Assembly: GCF_026230105.1 (NCBI RefSeq)
Contig: NW_026614300.1
Location: 44,876-108,875 of the forward strand
DNA length: 64,000 nucleotides
Source: Diorhabda sublineata
Lineage: Eukaryota; Arthropoda; Insecta; Coleoptera; Chrysomelidae
Reading direction: 5' to 3'
Each line of letters begins with the position of its first letter. Position 1 is the stretch's first letter. This document shows, in pieces, positions 1 to 9,893 of this stretch. The notes beneath the pieces were generated by a model that did no database searches, had not been told where the DNA came from, and saw nothing but the letters and a program-made list of their open reading frames with translations. The position numbers and the translations under genes are program-made.

Positions 1-38
1 TTTGTCAGATATCATCGAATAACATCGATTGAAGCCCA

Positions 39-48
39 TTGAGGTCAA
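39..48. other. TTGA-GG-TCAA dyad; TTGACGTCAA palindrome in a variant class
   Basis: Unit positions 39-48 read TTGAGGTCAA in most monomers, a dyad with one mismatched central pair. A recurrent variant with C at position 43 turns this into the perfect 10-bp palindrome TTGACGTCAA, which contains the octamer TGACGTCA. In the 11-monomer HOR starting at 1193, four monomers carry it (1193, 2074, 2221, 2368). In the 17-monomer HOR starting at 58284, two carry it (59019, 60048). In all copies I read, the C-43 variant goes with CATT or CTATT upstream and not with CGTT. TGACGTCA is a known bZIP-factor binding sequence, but nothing here shows that it is used. Confidence 0.8.
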
Positions 49-65
49 CTGTCACTTTGTGTTAA

Positions 66-79
66 TTGAAAATTTTCAA
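66..79. other. 14-bp perfect palindrome with A4T4 core (one example of many)
   Basis: TTGAAAATTTTCAA equals its own reverse complement and lies at unit positions 66-79 of nearly every monomer. GTTA at 61-64 and TAAC at 84-87 in the consensus add a further complementary pair of arms, slightly asymmetric (1 bp inside the left arm, 4 bp inside the right). AnTn tracts such as A4T4 are known to bend DNA. The palindrome is broken in the recurrent TTGAAAATTATCAA variant (for example near 1851, 3467, 6716, 9531 and 17769), which sits in one particular monomer type, and by AAAATGTTC at 12481 and 20873. Any protein bound here is unknown. Confidence 0.9.
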
Positions 80-147
80 AGTTTAACTTCCTAATTTGGA
101 GTCGAATTTCAACATTTCTCATATATTTGAGTGAGTTTGCATCTAAC

Positions 148-457
148 TTTATCAGATAATCAGATAACATCGAATAAAATCGATTGAAGCCCATTGAGGT
201 CAACTGTCACTTTGTGTTTATTGAAAATTTTCAAAGTCTAACTTCCTAATTTGGAGTCGAATTTCAACATTTCTCATATATTTGAGTGAGTTTGCATCTA
301 ACTTTATCAGATAATCAGATAACATCGAATAAAATCGATTGAAGCCCATTGAGGTCAACTGTCACTTTGTGTTTATTGAAAATTTTCAAAGTCTAACTTC
401 CTAATTTGGAGTCGAATTTCAACATTTCTCATATATTTGAGTGAGTTTGCATCTAAC
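148..457. repeat. Pair of 155-bp monomers, copy 1
   Basis: Two adjacent monomers (148-302 and 303-457) are 155 bp long because the octamer ATCAGATA is tandemly duplicated at the start of the unit. Both also carry GTGTTTATT instead of GTGTTAATT and the AAAATCG variant. They follow a GGAG-type monomer, as every other 155-bp pair in the window does. The later pairs differ in that only their first member has GTGTTTATT. Confidence 0.93.
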
Positions 458-1192
458 TTTGTCAGATATCATCGAATAACATCGATTGAAGCCCATTGAG
501 GTCAACTGTCACTTTGTGTTAATTGAAAATTTTCAAAGTCTAACTTCCTAATTTGAAGTCAAATTTCAACTTTTTTCATATATTTGAGTGAGTTTGCATC
601 TAACTTTATCAGATATCATCGAATAACATCGATTGAAGCCCATTGACGTCAACTGTCACTTTGTGTTAATTGAAAATTTTCAAAGTCTAACTTCCTAACT
701 TGAAGTCGAATTTCAACATTTCTCATATATTTGAGTGAGTTTGCATCCAACTTTGTTAGATATCATCGAATAACATCGATTGAAGCCCGTTGAGGTCAAC
801 TGTCACTTTGTGTTAATTGAAAATTTTCAAAGTCTAACTTCCTAATTTGAAGTCGAATTTCAACATTTCTCATATATTTGGGTGTGTTTGCATCTAACTT
901 TGTCAGATATCATCGAATAACATCGATTGAAGCCCATTGAGGTCAACTGTCACTTTGTGTTAATTGAAAATTTTCAAAGTCTAACTTCCTAATTTGGAGT
1001 CGAATTTCAACATTTCTCATATATTTGAGTGAGTTTGCATCTAACTTCATCAGATATCATCGAATAAAAGCGATTGAAGCCCATTGAGGTCAACTGTCAC
1101 TTTGTGTTAATTGAAAATTTTCAAAGTCTAACTTCCTAATTTGGAGTCGAATTTCAACATTTCTCATATATTTGAGTGAGTTTGCATATAAC

Positions 1193-2808
1193 TTTGTCAG
1201 ATATCATCGAATAACATCGATTGAAGCCCATTGACGTCAACTGTCACTTTGTGTTAATTGAAAATTTTCAAAGTCTAACTTCCTAATTTGAAGTCGAATT
1301 TCAACATTTCTCATATATTTGAGTGAGTTTGCATCTAACTTCGTCAGATATCATCGAATAACATCGATTGAAGCCCATTGAGGTCAACTGTCACTTTGTA
1401 TTAATTGAAAATTTTCAAAGTCTAACTTCCTAATTTGGAGTCGAATTTCAACATTTCTCATATATTTGAGTGAGTTTGCATATAACTTTGTTAGATATCA
1501 TCGAATAACATCGATTGAAGCCCGTTGAGGTCAACTGTCACTTTGTGTTAATTGAAAATTTTCAAAGTCTAACTTCCTAATTTGAAGTCGAATTTCAACA
1601 TTTCTCATATATTTAGTGAGTTTGCATCTAACTTTGTCAGATATCATCGAATAAAATCGATTGAAGCCCATTGAGGTCAACTGTCACTTTGTGTTAATTG
1701 AAAATTTTCAAAGTCTAACTTCCTAATTTGAAGTCGAATTTCAACATTTCTCATATATTTGAGTGAGTTTGCATATAACTTTGTTAGATATCATCGAATA
1801 ACATCGATTGAAGCCCGTTGAGGTCAACTGTCACTTTGTGTTAATTGAAAATTATCAAAGTCTAACTTCCTAATTTAAAGTCGAATTTCAACATTTCTCA
1901 TATATTTGAGTGAGTTTGCATATAACTTTGTCAGATATCATCGAATAAAAGCGATTGAAGCCCATTGAGGTCAACTGTCACTTTGTGTTAATTGAAAATT
2001 TTCAAAGTCTAACTTCCTAATTTGAAGTCGAATTTCTACATTTCTCATATATTTGAGTGTGTTTGCATCTAACTTTGTCAGATATCATCGAATAACATCG
2101 ATTGAAGCCCATTGACGTCAACTGTCACTTTGTGTTAATTGAAAATTTTCAAAGTCTAACTTCCTAATTTGAAGTCAAATTTCAACATTTCTCATATATT
2201 TGAGTGAGTTTGCATCTAACTTTGTCAGATATCATCGAATAACATCGATTGAAGCCCATTGACGTCAACTGTCACTTTGTGTTAATTGAAAATTTTCAAA
2301 GTCTAACTTCCTAATTTGAAGTCGAATTTCAACATTTCTCATATATTTGAGTGAGTTTGCATATAACTTTGTCAGATATCATCGAATAACATCGATTGAA
2401 GCCTATTGACGTCAACTGTCACTTTGTGTTAATTGAAAATTTTCAAAGTCTAACTTCCTAATTTGAAGTCGAATTTCAACATTTCTCATATATTTGAGTG
2501 AGTTTGCATCTAACTTCGTCAGATATCATCGAATAACATCGATTGAAGCCCATTGAGGTCAACTGTCACTTTGTGTTAATTGAAAATTTTCAAAGTCTAA
2601 CTTCCTAATTTGAAGTCGAATTTCAACATTTCTCATATATTTGAGTGTGTTTGCATCTAACTTTGTCAGATATCATCGAATAACATCGATTGAAGCCCAT
2701 TGAGGTCAACTGTCACTTTGTGTTAATTGAAAATTTTCAAAGTCTAACTTCCTAATTTGGAGTCGAATTTCAACATTTCTCATATATTTGAGTGAGTTTG
2801 CATATAAC
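1193..2808. repeat. 11-monomer higher-order repeat, copy 1 (1,616 bp)
   Basis: Eleven monomers start at 1193, 1340, 1487 (146 bp), 1633, 1780, 1927, 2074, 2221, 2368, 2515 and 2662. Diagnostic variants in order are GACGTC; TTCGTC with GTATTAA; TTTGTTAG with the TTTAGTG deletion; AAAATCG; AAAATTATC with TTTAAAG; AAAAGCG with TTTCTACATT; GACGTC with GTCAAATTT; GACGTC; GCCTATT; TTCGTC with GTGTG; and GGAG. The next copy follows directly and shares every marker. The length is 11 x 147 minus 1, owing to the one 146-bp member. Adjacent near-identical copies indicate a recent tandem duplication. Confidence 0.92.
1487..1632. repeat. 146-bp monomer (TTTAGTG deletion), first of nine
   Basis: One G is missing from TTTGAGTGAG, giving TTTAGTGAG near 1613. 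The same deletion recurs in monomers 3103, 6352, 9160, 11674, 12996, 17405, 20066 and 21388 and nowhere right of 21534. Most of these are the TTTGTTAG or CGTT monomer that follows a GTATTAA monomer, but 12996 and 21388 place the deletion in a GTATTAA monomer itself. The deletion therefore spread by HOR duplication and was then moved to another type by recombination. Confidence 0.9.
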
Positions 2809-4424
2809 TTTGTCAGATATCATCGAATAACATCGATTGAAGCCCATTGACGTCAACTGTCACTTTGTGTTAATTGAAAATTTTCAAAGTCTAACTTCCT
2901 AATTTGAAGTCGAATTTCAACATTTCTCATATATTTGAGTGAGTTTGCATCTAACTTCGTCAGATATCATCGAATAACATCGATTGAAGCCCATTGAGGT
3001 CAACTGTCACTTTGTATTAATTGAAAATTTTCAAAGTCTAACTTCCTAATTTGGAGTCGAATTTCAACATTTCTCATATATTTGAGTGAGTTTGCATATA
3101 ACTTTGTTAGATATCATCGAATAACATCGATTGAAGCCCGTTGAGGTCAACTGTCACTTTGTGTTAATTGAAAATTTTCAAAGTCTAACTTCCTAATTTG
3201 AAGTCGAATTTCAACATTTCTCATATATTTAGTGAGTTTGCATCTAACTTTGTCAGATATCATCGAATAAAATCGATTGAAGCCCATTGAGGTCAACTGT
3301 CACTTTGTGTTAATTGAAAATTTTCAAAGTCTAACTTCCTAATTTGAAGTCGAATTTCAACATTTCTCATATATTTGAGTGAGTTTGCATATAACTTTGT
3401 TAGATATCATCGAATAACATCGATTGAAGCCCGTTGAGGTCAACTGTCACTTTGTGTTAATTGAAAATTATCAAAGTCTAACTTCCTAATTTAAAGTCGA
3501 ATTTCAACATTTCTCATATATTTGAGTGAGTTTGCATATAACTTTGTCAGATATCATCGAATAAAAGCGATTGAAGCCCATTGAGGTCAACTGTCACTTT
3601 GTGTTAATTGAAAATTTTCAAAGTCTAACTTCCTAATTTGAAGTCGAATTTCTACATTTCTCATATATTTGAGTGTGTTTGCATCTAACTTTGTCAGATA
3701 TCATCGAATAACATCGATTGAAGCCCATTGACGTCAACTGTCACTTTGTGTTAATTGAAAATTTTCAAAGTCTAACTTCCTAATTTGAAGTCAAATTTCA
3801 ACATTTCTCATATATTTGAGTGAGTTTGCATCTAACTTTGTCAGATATCATCGAATAACATCGATTGAAGCCCATTGACGTCAACTGTCACTTTGTGTTA
3901 ATTGAAAATTTTCAAAGTCTAACTTCCTAATTTGAAGTCGAATTTCAACATTTCTCATATATTTGAGTGAGTTTGCATATAACTTTGTCAGATATCATCG
4001 AATAACATCGATTGAAGCCTATTGACGTCAACTGTCACTTTGTGTTAATTGAAAATTTTCAAAGTCTAACTTCCTAATTTGAAGTCGAATTTCAACATTT
4101 CTCATATATTTGAGTGAGTTTGCATCTAACTTCGTCAGATATCATCGAATAACATCGATTGAAGCCCATTGAGGTCAACTGTCACTTTGTGTTAATTGAA
4201 AATTTTCAAAGTCTAACTTCCTAATTTGAAGTCGAATTTCAACATTTCTCATATATTTGAGTGTGTTTGCATCTAACTTTGTCAGATATCATCGAATAAC
4301 ATCGATTGAAGCCCATTGAGGTCAACTGTCACTTTGTGTTAATTGAAAATTTTCAAAGTCTAACTTCCTAATTTGGAGTCGAATTTCAACATTTCTCATA
4401 TATTTGAGTGAGTTTGCATCTAAC
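2809..4424. repeat. 11-monomer higher-order repeat, copy 2 (1,616 bp)
   Basis: This is a displaced copy of 1193-2808 at exactly 1,616 bp, with all markers in the same order: GTATTAA near 3015, the TTTAGTG deletion near 3229, AAAATTATC near 3467, TTTCTACATT near 3649 and GCCTATT near 4017. I found no marker difference from copy 1. A pair of 155-bp monomers follows at 4425, which is the usual right-hand neighbour of this HOR. Confidence 0.92.
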
Positions 4425-4734
4425 TTTATCAGATAATCAGATAACATCGAATAAAATCGATTGAAGCCCATTGAGGTCAACTGTCACTTTGTGTTTATTG
4501 AAAATTTTCAAAGTCTAACTTCCTAATTTGGAGTCGAATTTCAACATTTCTCATATATTTGAGTGAGTTTGCATCTAACTTTATCAGATAATCAGATATC
4601 ATCGAATAAAATCGATTGAAGCCCATTGAGGTCAACTGTCACTTTGTGTTAATTGAAAATTTTCAAAGTCTAACTTCCTAATTTGAAGTCGAATTCCAAC
4701 ATTTCTCATATATTTGAGTGAGTTTGCATCTAAC
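4425..4734. repeat. Pair of 155-bp monomers, copy 2
   Basis: Monomers 4425-4579 and 4580-4734 both carry the duplicated ATCAGATA octamer. The first has GTGTTTATT. The second has GTGTTAATT and GAATTCC (C at unit position 109) near 4692. The pair directly follows 11-monomer HOR copy 2. Confidence 0.93.
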
Positions 4735-6057
4735 TTTGTCAGATATCATCGAATAAAATCGATTGAAGCCCATTGAGGTCAACTGTCACTTTGTGTTAAT
4801 TGAAAATTTTCAAAGTCTAACTTCCTAATTTGAAGTCAAATTTCAACTTTTTTCATATATTTTAGTGAGTTTGCATCTAACTTTATCAGATATCATCGAA
4901 TAACATCGATTGAAGCCCATTGACGTCAACTGTCACTTTGTGTTAATTGAAAATTTTCAAAGTCTAACTTCCTAACTTGAAGTCGAATTTCAACATTTCT
5001 CATATATTTGAGTGAGTTTGCATCCAACTTAGTTAGATATCATCGAATAACATCGATTGAAGCCCGTTGAGGTCAACTGTCACTTTGTGTTAATTGAAAA
5101 TTTTCAAAGTCTAACTTCCTAATTTGAAGTCGAATTTCAACATTTCTCATATATTTGAGTGTGTTTGCATCTAACTTTGTCAGATATCATCGAATAACAT
5201 CGATTGAAGCCCATTGAGGTCAACTGTCACTTTGTGTTAATTGAAAATTTTCAAAGTCTAACTTCCTAATTTGGAGTCGAATTTCAACATTTCTCATATA
5301 TTTGAGTGAGTTTGCATCTAACTTCATCAGATATCATCGAATAAAAGCGATTGAAGCCCATTGAGGTCAACTGTCACTTTGTGTTAATTGAAAATTTTCA
5401 AAGTCTAACTTCCTAATTTGGAGTCGAATTTCAACATTTCTCATATATTTGAGTGAGTTTGCATATAACTTTGTCAGATATCATCGAATAACATCGATTG
5501 AAGCCCATTGACGTCAACTGTCACTTTGTGTTAATTGAAAATTTTCAAAGTCTAACTTCCTAATTTGAAGTCAAATTTCAACTTTTTTCATATATTTTAG
5601 TGAGTTTGCATCTAACTTTATCAGATATCATCGAATAACATCGATTGAAGCCCATTGACGTCAACTGTCACTTTGTGTTAATTGAAAATTTTCAAAGTCT
5701 AACTTCCTAATTTGAAGTCGAATTTCAACATTTCTCATATATTTGAGTGTGTTTGCATCTAACTTTGTCAGATATCATCGAATAACATCGATTGAAGCCC
5801 ATTGAGGTCAACTGTCACTTTGTGTTAATTGAAAATTTTCAAAGTCTAACTTCCTAATTTGGAGTCGAATTTCAACATTTCTCATATATTTGAGTGAGTT
5901 TGCATCTAACTTCATCAGATATCATCGAATAAAAGCGATTGAAGCCCATTGAGGTCAACTGTCACTTTGTGTTAATTGAAAATTTTCAAAGTCTAACTTC
6001 CTAATTTGGAGTCGAATTTCAACATTTCTCATATATTTGAGTGAGTTTGCATATAAC
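4735..6057. repeat. Nine-monomer segment between 11-mer copies, with internal duplication
   Basis: The segment begins with a monomer carrying GTCAAATTT, CTTTTTTC and TTTTAGTG (4735), then TAACTTGAAG with GCATCC (4882), TTAGTTAG with GTGTG (5029), GGAG (5176) and TTCATC with AAAAGCG (5323). Monomers 5470-6057 repeat this order in shortened form. Monomer 5617 starts like 4882 (TTTATC, GACGTC) and ends like 5029 (GAAG, GTGTG), so one unit was lost by fusion. Monomers 5764 and 5911 match 5176 and 5323 at 588 bp, or four units. The 11-monomer HOR resumes at 6058. Confidence 0.85.
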
Positions 6058-7673
6058 TTTGTCAGATATCATCGAATAACATCGATTGAAGCCCATTGAC
6101 GTCAACTGTCACTTTGTGTTAATTGAAAATTTTCAAAGTCTAACTTCCTAATTTGAAGTCGAATTTCAACATTTCTCATATATTTGAGTGAGTTTGCATC
6201 TAACTTCGTCAGATATCATCGAATAACATCGATTGAAGCCCATTGAGGTCAACTGTCACTTTGTATTAATTGAAAATTTTCAAAGTCTAACTTCCTAATT
6301 TGGAGTCGAATTTCAACATTTCTCATATATTTGAGTGAGTTTGCATATAACTTTGTTAGATATCATCGAATAACATCGATTGAAGCCCGTTGAGGTCAAC
6401 TGTCACTTTGTGTTAATTGAAAATTTTCAAAGTCTAACTTCCTAATTTGAAGTCGAATTTCAACATTTCTCATATATTTAGTGAGTTTGCATCTAACTTT
6501 GTCAGATATCATCGAATAAAATCGATTGAAGCCCATTGAGGTCAACTGTCACTTTGTGTTAATTGAAAATTTTCAAAGTCTAACTTCCTAATTTGAAGTC
6601 GAATTTCAACATTTCTCATATATTTGAGTGAGTTTGCATATAACTTTGTTAGATATCATCGAATAACATCGATTGAAGCCCGTTGAGGTCAACTGTCACT
6701 TTGTGTTAATTGAAAATTATCAAAGTCTAACTTCCTAATTTAAAGTCGAATTTCAACATTTCTCATATATTTGAGTGAGTTTGCATATAACTTTGTCAGA
6801 TATCATCGAATAAAAGCGATTGAAGCCCATTGAGGTCAACTGTCACTTTGTGTTAATTGAAAATTTTCAAAGTCTAACTTCCTAATTTGAAGTCGAATTT
6901 CTACATTTCTCATATATTTGAGTGTGTTTGCATCTAACTTTGTCAGATATCATCGAATAACATCGATTGAAGCCCATTGACGTCAACTGTCACTTTGTGT
7001 TAATTGAAAATTTTCAAAGTCTAACTTCCTAATTTGAAGTCAAATTTCAACATTTCTCATATATTTGAGTGAGTTTGCATCTAACTTTGTCAGATATCAT
7101 CGAATAACATCGATTGAAGCCCATTGACGTCAACTGTCACTTTGTGTTAATTGAAAATTTTCAAAGTCTAACTTCCTAATTTGAAGTCGAATTTCAACAT
7201 TTCTCATATATTTGAGTGAGTTTGCATATAACTTTGTCAGATATCATCGAATAACATCGATTGAAGCCTATTGACGTCAACTGTCACTTTGTGTTAATTG
7301 AAAATTTTCAAAGTCTAACTTCCTAATTTGAAGTCGAATTTCAACATTTCTCATATATTTGAGTGAGTTTGCATCTAACTTCGTCAGATATCATCGAATA
7401 ACATCGATTGAAGCCCATTGAGGTCAACTGTCACTTTGTGTTAATTGAAAATTTTCAAAGTCTAACTTCCTAATTTGAAGTCGAATTTCAACATTTCTCA
7501 TATATTTGAGTGTGTTTGCATCTAACTTTGTCAGATATCATCGAATAACATCGATTGAAGCCCATTGAGGTCAACTGTCACTTTGTGTTAATTGAAAATT
7601 TTCAAAGTCTAACTTCCTAATTTGGAGTCGAATTTCAACATTTCTCATATATTTGAGTGAGTTTGCATCTAAC
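6058..7673. repeat. 11-monomer higher-order repeat, copy 3 (1,616 bp)
   Basis: All eleven markers of the 1193 unit appear in the same order, including GTATTAA near 6264, the TTTAGTG deletion near 6477, AAAATTATC near 6716, TTTCTACATT near 6900 and GCCTATT near 7267. The copy starts 3,249 bp after copy 2 and is followed at once by 155-bp monomers at 7674. Its last two monomers (7380, 7527) also form the start of the first 2,514-bp 17-monomer copy, so the two HOR frames overlap here. Confidence 0.92.
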
Positions 7674-9893
7674 TTTATCAGATAATCAGATAACATCGAA
7701 TAAAATCGATTGAAGCCCATTGAGGTCAACTGTCACTTTGTGTTTATTGAAAATTTTCAAAGTCTAACTTCCTAATTTGGAGTCGAATTTCAACATTTCT
7801 CATATATTTGAGTGAGTTTGCATCTAACTTTATCAGATAATCAGATATCATCGAATAAAATCGATTGAAGCCCATTGAGGTCAACTGTCACTTTGTGTTA
7901 ATTGAAAATTTTCAAAGTCTAACTTCCTAATTTGAAGTCGAATTCCAACATTTCTCATATATTTGAGTGAGTTTGCATCTAACTTTGTCAGATATCATCG
8001 AATAAAATCGATTGAAGCCCATTGAGGTCAACTGTCACTTTGTGTTAATTGAAAATTTTCAAAGTCTAACTTCCTAATTTGAAGTCAAATTTCAACTTTT
8101 TTCATATATTTTAGTGAGTTTGCATCTAACTTTATCAGATATCATCGAATAACATCGATTGAAGCCCATTGACGTCAACTGTCACTTTGTGTTAATTGAA
8201 AATTTTCAAAGTCTAACTTCCTAACTTGAAGTCGAATTTCAACATTTCTCATATATTTGAGTGAGTTTGCATCCAACTTAGTTAGATATCATCGAATAAC
8301 ATCGATTGAAGCCCGTTGAGGTCAACTGTCACTTTGTGTTAATTGAAAATTTTCAAAGTCTAACTTCCTAATTTGAAGTCGAATTTCAACATTTCTCATA
8401 TATTTGAGTGTGTTTGCATCTAACTTTGTCAGATATCATCGAATAACATCGATTGAAGCCCATTGAGGTCAACTGTCACTTTGTGTTAATTGAAAATTTT
8501 CAAAGTCTAACTTCCTAATTTGGAGTCGAATTTCAACATTTCTCATATATTTGAGTGAGTTTGCATCTAACTTCATCAGATATCATCGAATAAAAGCGAT
8601 TGAAGCCCATTGAGGTCAACTGTCACTTTGTGTTAATTGAAAATTTTCAAAGTCTAACTTCCTAATTTGGAGTCGAATTTCAACATTTCTCATATATTTG
8701 AGTGAGTTTGCATATAACTTTGTCAGATATCATCGAATAACATCGATTGAAGCCCATTGACGTCAACTGTCACTTTGTGTTAATTGAAAATTTTCAAAGT
8801 CTAACTTCCTAATTTGAAGTCGAATTTCAACATTTCTCATATATTTGAGTGAGTTTGCATCTAACTTCGTCAGATATCATCGAATAAAATCGATTGAAGC
8901 CCATTGAGGTCAACTGTCACTTTGTATTAATTGAAAATTTTCAAAGTCTAACTTCCTAATTTGGAGTCGAATTTCAAAATTTCTCATATATTTGAGTGAG
9001 TTTGCATCTAACTTTGTCAGATATCATCGAATAACATCGATTGAAGCCAGTTGAGGTCAACTGTCACTTTGTGTTAATTGAAAATTTTCAAAGTCTAACT
9101 TCCTAATTTGAAGTCGAATTTCAACATTTCTCATATATTTGAGTGAGTTTGCATATAACTTTGTCAGATATCATCGAATAACATCGATTGAAGCCCGTTG
9201 AGGTCAACTGTCACTTTGTGTTAATTGAAAATTTTCAAAGTCTAACTTCCTAATTTGAAGTCGAATTTCAACATTTCTCATATATTTAGTGAGTTTGCAT
9301 CTAACTTTGTCAGATATCATCGAATAAAATCGATTGAAGCCCATTGAGGTCAACTGTCACTTTGTGTTAATTGAAAATTTTCAAAGTCTAACTTCCTAAT
9401 TTGAAGTCGAATTTCAACATTTCTCATATATTTGAGTGAGTTTGCATATAACTTTAATAGATATCATCGAATAACATCGATTGAAGCCCGTTGAGGTCAA
9501 CTGTCACTTTGTGTTAATTGAAAATTATCAAAGTCTAACTTCCTAATTTAAAGTCGAATTTCAACATTTCTCATATATTTGAGTGAGTTTGCATATAACT
9601 TTGTCAGATATCATCGAATAAAATCGATTGAAGCCCATTGACGTCAACTGTCACTTTGTGTTAATTGAAAATTTTCAAAGTCTAACTTCCTAATTTGAAG
9701 TCGAATTTCAACATTTCTCATATATTTGAGTGTGTTTGCATCTAACTTTGTCAGATATCATCGAATAACATCGATTGAAGCCCATTGAGGTCAACTGTCA
9801 CTTTGTGTTAATTGAAAATTTTCAAAGTCTAACTTCCTAATTTGGAGTCGAATTTCAACATTTCTCATATATTTGAGTGAGTTTGCATCTAAC
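7380..9893. repeat. 17-monomer higher-order repeat of 2,514 bp, copy 1
   Basis: Seventeen monomers, with two of 155 bp (7674, 7829) and one of 146 bp (9160), give 17 x 147 + 15 = 2,514 bp. Markers in order include TTCGTC with GTGTG, GGAG, the 155-bp pair, CTTTTTTC with TTTTAGTG, TAACTTG, TTAGTTAG, AAAAGCG, GTATTAA with CAAAATTT (8866), GCCAGTT (9013), the TTTAGTG deletion (9160), TTTAATAG (9453) and AAAATTATC with TTTAAAG. The adjacent segment 9894-12407 repeats all of them in phase. This is an extended version of the zone following 11-mer copy 3. Confidence 0.9.
7674..7983. repeat. Pair of 155-bp monomers, copy 3
   Basis: Monomers 7674-7828 and 7829-7983 carry the ATCAGATA octamer twice. 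The second has GAATTCC, as in copy 2. They follow 11-monomer HOR copy 3 and lie inside the first 2,514-bp unit. Confidence 0.93.

Larger units (their letters stand above)
1..147. repeat. Reference monomer of the satellite
   Basis: This first unit shows the numbering used for all others. About 47 of 147 bases are G or C. Landmarks: GATATC at 8-13, ATCGAT at 24-29, CpG at 16-17, 26-27 and 103-104, and the 14-bp palindrome at 66-79. Recurrent variant sites across the array: 3-6 (TTTGTC, TTTATC, TTCGTC, TTCATC, or TTTGTTAG), 21-25 (AACATC, AAAATC, AAAAGC), 37-38 (CA, CG, AG), 43 (G or C), 61-64 (GTTA, ATTA, GTAA, GTTG, GTTT), 75, 83-84, 95, 98-99, 104, 109, 113, 130-134 and 140-144. This copy is of the GGAG type (G at 99). 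It has one private change, T at 83 (GTTTAAC instead of GTCTAAC). Combinations of these sites behave as monomer types that recur in fixed order. Confidence 0.95.

Noticed and set aside
39..50. W-box (TTGACC on the minus strand) and CRE octamer as promoter elements
   Set aside because: The short motifs match, but in a gene-free array repeated hundreds of times there is no promoter context. I record the palindrome only as sequence structure.
66..79. Rho-independent terminator or hairpin RNA at the palindrome
   Set aside because: The stem is A/T only at its core, has no loop and no GC-rich arm, so it is better viewed as a DNA dyad.
1..147. Small minus-strand ORF of 25 codons (ATG to TGA) recurring in most monomers
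   Set aside because: It is short, ends at the same TGA each unit, recurs hundreds of times by repetition alone, and is altered freely by common variants. There is no sign of coding constraint.
1..147. CENP-B box
   Set aside because: TTCG occurs on the minus strand at two places, but the following required A and the CGGG core are absent, so the 17-bp box is not matched.
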